Below are positions 33,124 through 43,087 of a stretch of 64,000 bases of DNA, piece by piece. This stretch comes from Elusimicrobiota bacterium. Its GTDB lineage: Bacteria > Elusimicrobiota > Elusimicrobia > UBA1565 > JACRDR01. The notes under the pieces were generated by a model. It ran no database searches. It was not told the origin of the DNA and was given only the letters and a program-made list of their open reading frames with translations. The stretch lies in contig JACQBA010000019.1 of the NCBI GenBank assembly GCA_016194745.1, positions 1 through 64,000 on the forward strand, in the 5' to 3' direction. The first letter of the stretch is position 1; each line of letters starts with the position of its first letter. The translations under genes were made by a program, and so were the position numbers.

Positions 33124-34325
33124 TCCTCGCCTCCGCCCTCCTCGCCTTCTCGAGCGTCGCCTTCGCGGTGACACCCCTAACCGAAAAGACCGTGCTTGAA
33201 GGGCCGGAGGCGCTTTACAACCTCGACTACGAGGAAGCCCGCGCCCGCATCCGCAAGCTGATCGACGCCGAGCCCGACAACCCGTTCGGCTACATCTTCG
33301 AGGCGGGCGCGATCTGGTGGCAGTCCAGCAACGAGTACGGCCTCTTCATCGACACGCCGACGCTCGAAGGCCTGTTCGAGACGGACGTTCGCACGGCTAT
33401 CGCCAAATCGGAGGCATACCAGCAGTCGAACGACCCTAAGGTCCAGGCCGAGGGGTACTTCACCGGCGGCATGGCGATGGGCACGCTGGGCGAGTGGCAT
33501 CTGCTGCGCCGGCATTGGCTCAAGGCCTACTTCGAGGGCAAGAAGTCGATCAAGCTGCTCAACAAGGCGCTCAAGCTCAACCCCGAGCTCTATGACGTCT
33601 ATCTCGGGCTCGGCATCTACGACTACGAGGCCGACCATCTCCCGGGCGTGCTCAAGATCTCCTCGTTCCTGCTCGTGCGGGGGGACTCCAAGCGCGGCCT
33701 CCAGCGCATGCAGCTGGCGTCCGCCAAGGGGAAGGTGGTCGCGAGCCAGGCCGCGCAGTATCTCGCCTCGACCTATATCCTGGGCGAGAGGAACTACGCG
33801 GAGGCCCTGAAGCTGATCCGTCTCCTGCGCGAGCGCTTTCCGGAGAGCGCTTATTTCCAGTTCCTGGAGACGATGACGCTCTTCCGGACGGGGGACATCG
33901 ACGGCTCCTATCGCGAGGCGCGCGGCGTGTTCCTGCGCGTCGCAAAGGACCCCGAGATCCTCGGACGCAAGCAGCTCTCCCTCCTGTGCGGGCTCGACGG
34001 GCCGAAGTGCTTCGATCCCGCGGGCCTCGCCTCCGCCATCGAATGGCTGAACCGCGCGATCGCGCGCGCGCCGGCCGACGGGCCCGCCGGCTGGCCGACG
34101 CTCCTGCGCTTCTACCGCGGTGTCGTGTACGATCTGGCGGGACAGCACACGCAGGCGATCGCGGACTACGAGCAGGTGCTCGCCGACCCCCCTCTGCTCA
34201 ACGTGCAGACGTGGGCCAAGAGCTGCATCCTCAACCAATGCGACCGGGAGTGGGTGCTCCGGACGCTCAAGGAGCTTTCGCTCAGCCAGTCGCCGTCGGG
34301 GCCGGCGCCCGCGCCGAAGAAGTGA
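33120..34325 (+). CDS. secreted TPR-like protein
   Basis: 401 residues with a signal peptide (1-16, SVAFA). The body is helical repeats of TPR type (LYNLDYEEARARIRKLIDAEPDNPFGY; KSIKLLNKALKLNPELYDVYLGLGIYDY; ALKLIRLLRERFPESAYF). It resembles exported TPR proteins of unknown function found in diderm bacteria. The start overlaps the marC stop. A perfect 12-bp hairpin follows the stop at 34332. Confidence 0.82.
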   Translation: MILASALLAFSSVAFAVTPLTEKTVLEGPEALYNLDYEEARARIRKLIDAEPDNPFGYIFEAGAIWWQSSNEYGLFIDTPTLEGLFETDVRTAIAKSEAYQQSNDPKVQAEGYFTGGMAMGTLGEWHLLRRHWLKAYFEGKKSIKLLNKALKLNPELYDVYLGLGIYDYEADHLPGVLKISSFLLVRGDSKRGLQRMQLASAKGKVVASQAAQYLASTYILGERNYAEALKLIRLLRERFPESAYFQFLETMTLFRTGDIDGSYREARGVFLRVAKDPEILGRKQLSLLCGLDGPKCFDPAGLASAIEWLNRAIARAPADGPAGWPTLLRFYRGVVYDLAGQHTQAIADYEQVLADPPLLNVQTWAKSCILNQCDREWVLRTLKELSLSQSPSGPAPAPKK

Positions 34326-34331
34326 AAAGCA

Positions 34332-34369
34332 GCGACCGGCAAGGCTTGGGTGGTGGACTTGCCGGTCGC
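34332..34369 (+). terminator. hairpin, probable transcription end
   Basis: Perfect 12-bp stem GCGACCGGCAAG (34332-34343) with CTTGCCGGTCGC (34358-34369) and a 14-base loop. The T-rich stretch comes only about 25 bases later, so a classical Rho-independent terminator is likely but not certain. The following 34370-34560 is clearly richer in A and T than its surroundings and holds no gene I can support. Confidence 0.5.
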
Positions 34370-34562
34370 GGGATCTGGGTGCTTACTCGACAGAGTTTTT
34401 CTATCGATGCAGCATCATGGCTCCAAAAGGCCCATATTGTAAAGTACCATAAGGCCCAAATTAGAATAGGTCTAAGGACCTATAATGATTAACAACGAAT
34501 GCGCTTGTCGCTTCCCCGCCTTCCGTGCCGTAGTGATGTCCGTGCTTTCCCGGATACCCAAT

Positions 34563-34571
34563 TGCTAGAAT
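34563..34571 (+). promoter_or_regulatory. extended -10 promoter, probably leaderless
   Basis: TGCTAGAAT ends 8 bases before the ATG at 34580, with no Shine-Dalgarno sequence. It supports this ATG over one 27 codons upstream. Confidence 0.5.
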
Positions 34572-34579
34572 CCCTTGGT

Positions 34580-35122
34580 ATGTCCGACACGGTCCGAGTC
34601 CACCTCAGCCCCGATTATTTTCCGCTACGCTCCGGTCGCTCGCTGCGCTACGCGCACACGAGCAGCGAGTTCGAGGGCGTCGAGACGGTGGACCTGCGCG
34701 TCGTGACGGTCTCCGAAGTCGCGCGTAGCCGCGTCGCGGACATCGAGATGACCCGCACGCGGATGGGGGAGGTCCACACGCATACGTTCCGGATGGTCAG
34801 ATCCGCCAAGGAACTCCGCTCCGAGGACGGCGTGCTCGGCCATCCGCGCGTCGAGTTCCCGATCCCACCCGTGCCCGGAACCTCGTGGATCGACGAGCCG
34901 GATCGGCACGAGCTCGTCTCGCTGGACGAGACGCTCAGCGTGCCCGCCGGCACGTTCGACCGCTGCCTGCGGGTCAACACGTACCTCGCCGCCGGCGACG
35001 CGGGCTCCGCGATCCGCTACTACGCGCCCGAGGTCGGCTATATCTATGAAGATTACGCCGAGGAGACGCGCGGGTCGCGCGTGAAGTTGATTTCGTTCAG
35101 CCAGGGAGCCCCGACATCATGA
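34580..35122 (+). CDS. hypothetical beta-rich protein
   Basis: 180 residues with no signal peptide in the favoured form. The sequence runs YFPLRSGRSLRYAHTSS, then VPAGTFDRCLRVNTYL, then IRYYAPEVGYIYEDY. This order (YFPL, VPAGxFxxCLRV, YYAPxVGYI) recalls lipoproteins that carry a beta-sandwich repeat of unknown function. Its stop overlaps the DUF2914 start (ATGA), so the two are co-translated. Confidence 0.75.
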   Translation: MSDTVRVHLSPDYFPLRSGRSLRYAHTSSEFEGVETVDLRVVTVSEVARSRVADIEMTRTRMGEVHTHTFRMVRSAKELRSEDGVLGHPRVEFPIPPVPGTSWIDEPDRHELVSLDETLSVPAGTFDRCLRVNTYLAAGDAGSAIRYYAPEVGYIYEDYAEETRGSRVKLISFSQGAPTS

Positions 35123-35631
35123 CACGACGAGCCGCCATCCTCTCCATCCTCCTGTCGGTGCCGCTCGCCTCCCGCGTTGCGGCGGAGAATGCTACGGACG
35201 CCAAGCCCGCGGACTCGAAAACGGCCCCCGCCGCGTCCTCCGGCCAGGCCGGCGCAGCGCCGGGAGCCCCGGTCGCCGAGCCCGCGGCCGTGGAGAAGGC
35301 CAAGCCGCCGGAATTGCCGTTCGAGGTGGACAAGCTGGCTTTCGCTACCGAGGTCTCCTCGATGACGCCGGTCGCGCCGACGGACGCCTTCGACAGCGGC
35401 ACCCGCTCCGTCTTCTTCTGGAACCGCCTGCTCGTGAAGCACCCGCCGGTGCAGGTCCGGCACGTGTGGTATCACGGCGACGAGAAGGTCGCGGATTACC
35501 CGCTCACCTTGCGCTACAACCGGACCAGGATCTGGACGTCCAAACGCGTCAAGCCCGGTCAGTGGCGCGTCGACATCACGGACGGACAGGGCAATCCGAT
35601 CGCGACCGGCTCCTTCATCGTCCGGCAGTAA
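35119..35631 (+). CDS. DUF2914 secreted protein
   Basis: 170 residues: signal peptide (1-22), a low-complexity Ala/Pro linker, then DUF2914 (about 85-170) with FFWNRLLVKHPP, QVRHVWYHGDEKV, RTRIWTSKRV and PGQWRVDITDGQG. The fold is small and beta-rich; function is unknown. Coupled to the gene at 34580. Confidence 0.9.
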   Translation: MTRRAAILSILLSVPLASRVAAENATDAKPADSKTAPAASSGQAGAAPGAPVAEPAAVEKAKPPELPFEVDKLAFATEVSSMTPVAPTDAFDSGTRSVFFWNRLLVKHPPVQVRHVWYHGDEKVADYPLTLRYNRTRIWTSKRVKPGQWRVDITDGQGNPIATGSFIVRQ

Positions 35632-35637
35632 ACTCGC

Positions 35638-36237
35638 CTACCGCGCGAGCGCCACGGTGCCGCGCTCGACGGTCTCTCCCGCCGCGGACGTGCTCTGCGC
35701 GGCGACCACCCCGTCCCGCAGCGTGAGGGCGTGACTCCGCATCCCGTCCTTTGGGAGCTGCAGGACGTTGCCGCCGACATTCAGGACGTGGGGGTATTGT
35801 CCCCGGTCGAATCTGAGGTTGGCGCTCCGGGAAGAGAACGCATTGATCAACGCCTCGCGCTGTTCTTCGTTCTCTCCCAACAGGATGCCGTTGCCGCCCT
35901 GCCGGCGCTGCGCGATCTGATCGAGCAGGCTCTGGCGGACGTCCGCCAACGTCTGGTCCCGGCGCATGAGGCCGGTCGCGACCTCACCCAGATAGACGCC
36001 TTCGGGCGTGACGACGCTGAACGTCCGGCTGTCCATGCGGTTCGAATTGAAGGCCGGCTCCACGAGGCGGACTCCCGCCGTCTGCTCGATCTCGGCCTTG
36101 ATCGCCCGTTCCCGCTCCGCCAGTGGAATACCGGTCAGATGGACGCCAGGCTGCGCCCGAGGCAGTCCGTTCGCCCAGGCAAATCCCTGCGCCAGCACCG
36201 TCAGCGACACCGCCAATCCCCCGAATCGTCCGGTCAT
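35638..36237 (-). CDS. hypothetical secreted protein
   Basis: 199 residues from the ATG starting MTGRFGGLAV, with a signal peptide ending near AWA|NG. The mature part has a mixed alpha/beta composition (GIPLAERERAIKAEIEQTAG, LIAQRRQGG-type helix) and no known motif. A GGGGGG-rich ribosome site precedes the ATG; an upstream in-frame start would add 16 residues that are not signal-like. Convergent with DUF2914, six bases apart. Confidence 0.65.
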   Translation of the reverse strand: MTGRFGGLAVSLTVLAQGFAWANGLPRAQPGVHLTGIPLAERERAIKAEIEQTAGVRLVEPAFNSNRMDSRTFSVVTPEGVYLGEVATGLMRRDQTLADVRQSLLDQIAQRRQGGNGILLGENEEQREALINAFSSRSANLRFDRGQYPHVLNVGGNVLQLPKDGMRSHALTLRDGVVAAQSTSAAGETVERGTVALAR

Positions 36238-36371
36238 TGATGCCCCCCGTACTCCATCGCTTATACACGCGCGGGATGCGCACAACCTGAGACTAAAGTC
36301 CCATATACGATTACCCCAAACGGCCTACAGCAAAAAAGCCTGGAAATGAAACGGTAATGACCTTATGCTAG

Positions 36372-36377
36372 TACTAT
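36372..36377 (+). promoter_or_regulatory. -10-like element, leaderless
   Basis: TACTAT ends 6 bases before the ATG at 36384; no Shine-Dalgarno sequence. Confidence 0.4.
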
Positions 36378-36383
36378 CCTGTC

Positions 36384-37631
36384 ATGAAGTACTGGGTCTA
36401 TCTCAACGGGGAGGTCCCCGGAAGCTACGAGCCGCGCGAGCTCGTCGCGGTGTCCGGCTTTACGGCGACCTCCATGGTCTGCCCCGTCTCGGACGGCGTC
36501 GCGCAGAGGAACTGGCAGCGCGCCGGAGTGTTCCCGGACATCATGGCCGCCCTGAGGGGGGAGACGCCTTCGGGGACGAACGGAGCGCACGCGGCCGTCC
36601 CGCCTCGGCCTCCCGTGGCGCCGCTGTCGCCGGCCGACGTCGTCAATTCCACGAGCGAGAAGCTCTTTCGGCACGTCACCGAGCTCATGCGGGAGCTCGA
36701 GAACCGCCGAGAGGAGCGCTCCCTCACCCAATCCCTCGAACGCGCGCTCGAGGACACGCGCCGCGAGCTGCAGACTGCACGCGAGCGCGCGCGGATGCTC
36801 GAGAACCGGGTCTCGCTCATCCCCGGCCTGGAGGACCGAGAGCGGAAGCTCGAGGAGTTCCTCGCCCGGGCGAAACAGGAGCTGCTCGACAAGTCCTCGG
36901 AGGCCACCAAGCTTCTCAAGGATGCAGACGATCTGCGCCGCCAAGCGCAGGAGGCTACCCTCGCCTCCGGTCGCCTCGCGGCCGACCGGGACCGCCTGCA
37001 GGCCATGGTCGACCAACTGTCGGGGCAGCTCTCCGAGCGCGAGCTGGTCCTCGCGAAGGCTCTCGCCCTCCTGCAGCGCCTCGAGTCGGAGATGGGCCGC
37101 ATCCTTCCGGACGCGACGGCCGGCATCTCGAAGGAGGTTCCGCGTCCCTACGACGAACGCGCGCCGCTGGCCGCGGCCGCGATCATCGCGCCCCCCTTGC
37201 CCGAAGTTCCGGCACCGCCGCCGCCCGAACCGCCCGCGCCGCCGCCGGAGCCCGAATTCGTCGCCGAAACGCCGCATTCGGACGTGGCGCTGCCGCAGAT
37301 CAATCCTCTGCCCGATATCCCGGACCTTCAGTCCCGGGCGACGGCGCCTCCCACCGCCGCGCCGCCGATCACCGCGGTCCCGCCTCCCGCGGACGCGGCG
37401 GCCCTCGCGCCGGCGATGCCCGAGCCTCCGGCGGAGCCCGCCCCGATCCACATCGAGCCCGCGTTCACGCGCGACGAGGGCCGGCCCGAATCGCCGATGG
37501 AGCTGCCTCCCGAAGGGGAAGTGCAGCCCGTGGCGCCGCCGTGGGTCTCTACGCTGAAGGGGATTCTCGCCACGCTTTGGCCGCCCGCTCCGTCCTCCAA
37601 GAAAAAGGCCGCCCTGCCCAAGCGCCCCTAA
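36384..37631 (+). CDS. GYF_2-domain coiled-coil protein
   Basis: 415 residues. Residues 1-58 are a GYF_2 (DUF4339) domain: YWVYLNGEVPGSYEPRELVA ... CPVSDGVAQRNWQRAGVFPDI. Residues about 85-235 form a long coiled coil (RELENRREERSLTQSLERAL...). The rest is Pro/Ala/Glu-rich and probably disordered, with a short basic Trp-containing tail (ILATLWPPAPSSKKK). No signal peptide. GYF_2 domains bind proline-rich peptides, so it may act as an adaptor. Strong ORFs in other frames here come from the base composition. Confidence 0.85.
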   Translation: MKYWVYLNGEVPGSYEPRELVAVSGFTATSMVCPVSDGVAQRNWQRAGVFPDIMAALRGETPSGTNGAHAAVPPRPPVAPLSPADVVNSTSEKLFRHVTELMRELENRREERSLTQSLERALEDTRRELQTARERARMLENRVSLIPGLEDRERKLEEFLARAKQELLDKSSEATKLLKDADDLRRQAQEATLASGRLAADRDRLQAMVDQLSGQLSERELVLAKALALLQRLESEMGRILPDATAGISKEVPRPYDERAPLAAAAIIAPPLPEVPAPPPPEPPAPPPEPEFVAETPHSDVALPQINPLPDIPDLQSRATAPPTAAPPITAVPPPADAAALAPAMPEPPAEPAPIHIEPAFTRDEGRPESPMELPPEGEVQPVAPPWVSTLKGILATLWPPAPSSKKKAALPKRP

Positions 37632-37667
37632 GCCGCCGCGTCCTTTCCTAGCAATCACGCATGTCGA

Positions 37668-37696
37668 TTGACAAGTTTCAATCCGTGTGATAAAAT
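37668..37696 (+). promoter_or_regulatory. sigma70 promoter of groESL
   Basis: Consensus TTGACA (37668-37673), 17-base spacer, TAAAAT (37691-37696). The CIRCE-like operator begins four bases after the -10, so it covers the transcription start. Confidence 0.9.
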
Positions 37697-37700
37697 TTAA

Positions 37701-37727
37701 CTAGCAGTCGGGCACAGTGACTGCCAA
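37701..37727 (+). promoter_or_regulatory. CIRCE-like HrcA operator
   Basis: CTAGCAGTC, nine bases, GACTGCCAA. Each arm matches 7 of 9 positions of the CIRCE consensus (TTAGCACTC-N9-GAGTGCTAA) and the nine-base spacing is exact. Position over the start of transcription fits HrcA repression. Confidence 0.85.
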
Positions 37728-37783
37728 ACAAGTTCGACTCCGCCGAAAGGGCGGGGAAAAGATACGGATAAGGAGGTACAGCT

Positions 37784-38095
37784 GTGGCAGAAGCGACTCT
37801 TACCAACGTGAAGATTCAACCTCTCGGAGACCGGGTGCTCGTGAAGCCTCTTGAGGCGAAAGAGCTCAAGAAGGGCGGCATCATCATCCCGGATACCGCG
37901 AAGGAAAAGCCTCAGGAAGGAAAGATCGTGGCCGCCGGCAAGGGCAAGGTCACGGAGGACGGAAAGGTCCTGCCGATGGAGCTCAAGGCGGGCGATCGCG
38001 TCCTGTACGGCAAGTACTCGGGCACCGAGATCAAGATCGATGATGAGGACTTCCTCATCATGCATCAGGAAGACATTCTCGGCATCCTGAAGTAA
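37784..38095 (+). CDS. groES: co-chaperonin GroES
   Basis: 103 residues. After a short N-terminal extension (MAEATLTNV) the canonical GroES sequence follows: [28 protein letters not shown], mobile-loop region, and [23 protein letters not shown]. It forms the heptameric lid on GroEL. GTG start with AAGGAGG (37770-37776) at ideal spacing. Transcribed from the promoter/CIRCE at 37668 and followed 26 bases later by groEL. Confidence 0.98.
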   Translation: MAEATLTNVKIQPLGDRVLVKPLEAKELKKGGIIIPDTAKEKPQEGKIVAAGKGKVTEDGKVLPMELKAGDRVLYGKYSGTEIKIDDEDFLIMHQEDILGILK

Positions 38096-38103
38096 CTATA
38101 TAA

Positions 38104-39750
<1,647 letters not shown>

Positions 39751-39783
39751 AGAACCCTCAGCCTCAACGAATCAACGACAGAA

Positions 39784-39816
39784 GGCCGCCCCCGGGCAAC
39801 CGGGGGCGGCCCTTTT
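39784..39816 (+). terminator. groESL Rho-independent terminator
   Basis: Perfect 12-bp stem GGCCGCCCCCGG / CCGGGGGCGGCC with loop GCAA, followed by CTTTT. Recurs downstream at 40752, 41388 and, degenerate, at 43680. Confidence 0.95.
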
Positions 39817-39927
39817 ATTGTCCCTCACGGAAATTATACGGACGCCGCACACCAATTCCTCGACTCGCGGCGCCATCCTCCAGACACCGAGGCGCGAAGA
39901 CGGCAGCGGCGCCTCACGGAGGAAACA

Positions 39928-40614
39928 ATGACTCTAATTGCACGGATGGCCGCGATCGCATGGCTCGTCATTCTCGGCATCGCCGCACCGGCGGACGCTC
40001 GGCAAGGCGCCCCTTCCCCAGAAATGCAGGCGTTTCTGTCCCGCATGTTCCCCGGCGGGGTCCCCGAGAGCCTGCCGGAGGAATACGCGGGCTGGGCTCG
40101 CGTATTCTCTGCGCATTACGACTCAGGGCGCTATCCTTCCCCGATGCGACTGATCGTCGCGCCTGGTGGAGGACCGCTCCAAGGCTTCTTGGCGTTCAGG
40201 AGCTTCGGGCCGGGGCTCTTCTCCTATCGCGCCAGGCCGGTTCCCGGTTTCGGCACGAGAGGCATGCTCCAGGTGGACCGAACGCTCAGCGCGCTCGCCG
40301 ATACGCCCGGACATCACGTTCCCGTCGGCACGGGCGGCATCGACATCTCGGGCAACCTCGATGCGGTCGTAGGACGGATGTACGCGCTCGGGTATTCGTT
40401 CTCGAGCGGCCTGGAAGGCCACGGCCTATACCGCCGGCCGACTGCGCTGAGCCTCTCGAGACGAGAGGACGGCCCGAGGACTCGTCTCACCTTCAGCGTG
40501 GACGCGAATGGAGAACTCATCCGTACGACCCAGGCCCTCAATCGGTGGGGCGTGGACGAAGGCCCGCAGCGACGCCACCGCGTGACGCGCACCGGTATCG
40601 AAGATATCCAATAA
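39928..40614 (+). CDS. hypothetical secreted protein (cargo between groEL-tail copies 1 and 2)
   Basis: 228 residues with a signal peptide (1-24, ADA|RQ) and a good ribosome site (GGAGG, 6 bases before ATG). The mature part is beta-rich with LPEEYAGWARVFSAHYDSGRY and GTGGIDISGNLD; no family recognised, and only scattered Cys are absent. Its stop codon lies two bases before the second copy of the groEL 3' end, so the gene fills almost exactly the space between two copies. Confidence 0.75.
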   Translation: MTLIARMAAIAWLVILGIAAPADARQGAPSPEMQAFLSRMFPGGVPESLPEEYAGWARVFSAHYDSGRYPSPMRLIVAPGGGPLQGFLAFRSFGPGLFSYRARPVPGFGTRGMLQVDRTLSALADTPGHHVPVGTGGIDISGNLDAVVGRMYALGYSFSSGLEGHGLYRRPTALSLSRREDGPRTRLTFSVDANGELIRTTQALNRWGVDEGPQRRHRVTRTGIEDIQ

Positions 40615-40616
40615 CT

Positions 40617-40784
40617 GGCACCGTGCTCACGACGGAGTGCCTCGTCGCCGACATCCCGGAGAAAAAGCCGGCGATGGGCGGAATGGACGGGCACAGCCAC
40701 GGCGGCGGGGAGTTCTAGAGAACCCGCAGCCTCAACGAATCAACGACAGAAGGCCGCCCCCGGGCAACCGGGGGCGGCCTTCTT
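40617..40784 (+). repeat. second copy of the groEL 3' end plus terminator
   Basis: About 165 bases match 39649-39812 with only a handful of differences. It includes the last 33 GroEL codons ([17 protein letters not shown] ... GGGEF), the TAG stop, the spacer and the GCAA-loop terminator (40752-40779, then TTCTT). The differences in the coding part (GGT/GGC, TTG/CTC) are synonymous. There is no GroEL sequence upstream of 40617, so it is not expressed as GroEL. Confidence 0.95.
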
Positions 40785-40849
40785 ACGCCATTGGCTCTTT
40801 TGATTCATGGTGTTGCCGGACTGCAATTGCCCGCACCCATGCTAATCGC

Positions 40850-41098
40850 GTGCTGCATACCCTCGTCGCATGGGCCAATTGGGCTGACGGATATCTGGGA
40901 GTCTTCACCTCCCCGCCAAGATCATCCGCGCAATCATGGCTGCGGGATAGAGTCGTTCTCGTCATGACCAGCATCGGCGTCCTCTTCGGATTGGTGGCCA
41001 CCGTCTCGGTCCTAATAGCCGTCGCTCCTTCTTGGTCCAAGAGAGTGCTTGATTCCTCCTCGGCGAACAGTCAAGCTACTGCCAAGGCGTTCCCTTAA
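40850..41098 (+). CDS. possible small membrane protein
   Basis: An open frame from a GTG (82 residues) with one hydrophobic helix (IGVLFGLVATVSVLIAVA) near the C-terminus; a shorter ATG at 40964 gives 44 residues. No ribosome site or promoter is convincing, and no family is known. It is the only candidate gene in the cargo space between groEL-tail copies 2 and 3. May be a remnant. Confidence 0.25.
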   Translation: MLHTLVAWANWADGYLGVFTSPPRSSAQSWLRDRVVLVMTSIGVLFGLVATVSVLIAVAPSWSKRVLDSSSANSQATAKAFP

Positions 41099-41118
41099 AA
41101 TCCAGAGCACCTCCCGGC

Positions 41119-41419
41119 AAGTTCGGTCGACCTGATGAAGGCCGACGTCGACCCGGCCAAGGTCACGCGCACCACGCTCGAGAACGCCTCGCGCAAGAAG
41201 TACTTCCTTTCGCGCGGTGCTTGACATCCCTATGCGCCAGGCGCGGCGTCGATCGCGGGCACCGTGCTCACGACCGAGTGCCTCGTCGCCGACATCCCGG
41301 AGAAGAAGCCGGCGATGCCGATGGACGGGCACAGCCACGACGGGGATTTCTAAAGAACCCTTAGCCGCAACGAATTGACGACACAAAGGCCGCGCCTGGG
41401 CAACCGGGAGCGGCCTTTC
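41119..41419 (+). pseudogene. third, diverged copy of the groEL 3' end plus terminator
   Basis: Two blocks of GroEL C-terminus. The first (41119-41188) reads VDLMKADVDPAKVTRTTLENA, matching GroEL with a one-codon deletion; the second (41244-41353) reads [21 protein letters not shown] ... [10 protein letters not shown] with its own TAA. About 55 unrelated bases split them. The spacer and terminator follow (41388-41415, two stem mismatches, then TTTCGTTT). More divergent than copy 2, therefore probably older. Confidence 0.92.
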
Positions 41420-41607
41420 GTTTCGAAACTTGGTCTCGCCGGAAGGTATCCGAAGAAAGCGTCGGCTTTGGGTGGGAGCAGCTCACGGTGCTTTTCCTGC
41501 CTCAGAGCGATTTCTACGGCGTCAACGGGGCGGCGGCGCTCATGATCGTCTCTCGAAAGGACTCCCCGCTCGCGCTGGACGTGATACCCTGCCGCGGCCG
41601 CCGCTAA
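41414..41607 (+). pseudogene. C-terminal gene fragment without a start
   Basis: An open frame entering directly from the copy-3 terminator reads FETWSRRKVSEESVGFGW, continues LTVLFLPQSDFYGVNGAAA and ends VIPCRGRR at a TAA (41605-41607). The composition is protein-like, but there is no start codon or ribosome site. Likely the tail of a gene whose front was lost when the repeat arrived. Family unknown. Confidence 0.4.
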
Positions 41608-41626
41608 CCAGCGTCGGGATAGGTGC

Positions 41627-42853
41627 CTATCGAGGAAGACAGATCGCCGGAGCGGCGACCGAGGTGCCGTTGAGTATCGTCACTTGGTTCGGCGAGCCGT
41701 CGCCCGCCGGATCGAAGACGATGCGGCCGTTTGAATCGGCGCGGAAGGGCATGGTGAGATGCTTGTCGTAGTACTCCCCGCGCCGCCGCATCGCGGCGGC
41801 GAAGAGTCCTTCCTTCTTGAAATAGCGGATCGCATCCTCGGTGCGGTACAGAGCGTCCGGCATGATCCGGCGAAGCGCCGCAAGGCCGGCGGGATGGGCC
41901 CGGTTCAGCACATCGAAGTCGCCGCCGGTCGGAGGGTCGATGACGGTTTCCGAGACGAGCCTTCCCGTGAAATAGCGCGCCCAAGCCGGACCGCCGGAGA
42001 GGCTCGAGCGCGGGAACTCCGCCGTGCCGTCTCCATTCACATCGACGCCCCCATCCGCCGTACGGCGCATGACCCGCTCGCCGAGCCGCCATATCCCGAC
42101 GAGCGCGTTGTCTCCCGTGGATTCGCTCTTACGACCGTCGATCGTGAGGCCGCCGACCGTGATCGCACCCGGGAGAAGGCTCAGCGCATTCACCTTTCCG
42201 GGGCCCGAATTGCCTGCCGGCACGATCACGGCGACGCCCAGCCTGCGCGCACGCTCCATCAACGCGACGAATGCCCCGTAGTCCGAGCCCCTTGAGGTGA
42301 ACCACGCTTGCACCTTGGAGTGGAGTCGTTCGCGCTCGGCGCGCGGCTCAGACGGGGACGGCAACGTTCCGAGTTCCGCGGCCGGGATATCGGCCGCCAA
42401 GGATAGGTTGATCGCCGAGACCTTGAATTCTCCGCGTTCAAGACGCGCGACGAAACGCTCCAAGATGATCGTCACGAAATCCAGAGCATTGAACTTGAAC
42501 ACATCGACCGGCACGACGCTCTTTCCGGAGGCGCGGTAGAAGGACGCGACGATCTCGCCATGAAAGGCGTCGTAGACATTATCGCCGTCGAGGTCGAACT
42601 TGTCATCGGGATCGCCCGTGAATTGATCGACGACGGCGACCGGATCCGCAGAACGGCACACCGCCGCCACGATCTCCTCATCGGTCCCCTCGCGTTCAGC
42701 CGGGGCGACCACGGGCGCCGAGACGATCGGTCGCGCCGCCGCGCGCGAATCCGCGAGAGCGTCCTGGATAGAGGGGAGAGCGGGCGATCCAGCGCCAAAG
42801 GCGCCGCGAGCGAGCAGCGCGAACGCCGCGAGAGTAACGATTGGTGATTTCAT
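41627..42853 (-). CDS. subtilisin-like (S8) protease, C-terminally truncated
   Basis: 408 residues with signal peptide (MKSPIVTLAAFALLARGAFG). S8 motifs in order: VAVVDQF (Asp76), AFHGEIVASF (His98), VIVPAGNSGPG (oxyanion Asn215) and NGTSVAAP (Ser398). The chain stops only ten residues after the catalytic Ser, whereas subtilases need the following helix and strands, so it is probably inactive or unstable. There is also a DLDGDNVYD calcium-like loop beside the His and a large insert between Asn and Ser. Its truncated end points at the copy-3 groEL tail, suggesting the insertion removed the rest. Confidence 0.78.
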   Translation of the reverse strand: MKSPIVTLAAFALLARGAFGAGSPALPSIQDALADSRAAARPIVSAPVVAPAEREGTDEEIVAAVCRSADPVAVVDQFTGDPDDKFDLDGDNVYDAFHGEIVASFYRASGKSVVPVDVFKFNALDFVTIILERFVARLERGEFKVSAINLSLAADIPAAELGTLPSPSEPRAERERLHSKVQAWFTSRGSDYGAFVALMERARRLGVAVIVPAGNSGPGKVNALSLLPGAITVGGLTIDGRKSESTGDNALVGIWRLGERVMRRTADGGVDVNGDGTAEFPRSSLSGGPAWARYFTGRLVSETVIDPPTGGDFDVLNRAHPAGLAALRRIMPDALYRTEDAIRYFKKEGLFAAAMRRRGEYYDKHLTMPFRADSNGRIVFDPAGDGSPNQVTILNGTSVAAPAICLPR

Positions 42854-43087
42854 GGAACCCAATATGGTCGCGAGCGCGCCTTGGGGCAAGTGACTGACGG
42901 CCCCGCGCAGACCTGGACGGACGACCCAGGATGTGACCTTCGCGAGTGCGTCTTCCCCGGCGTCCAAGAGAAGAAGCAGGGGCGGGCTTTTCGGGGCGGG
43001 CCTTTCGGCGCGAGCTTCGTTGCGAGTCTGTTACCTCAGGCCGGCATTCTCGTTAGGGCTCTGTATTTGGGAGGGAGAACGGCCTCG

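Noticed and set aside
36363..37658. Two further open frames over the GYF_2 gene, one on each strand
   Set aside because: Products are Arg/Gly/Pro-rich composition artefacts; the plus-strand GYF_2 frame has a real domain and coiled coil.
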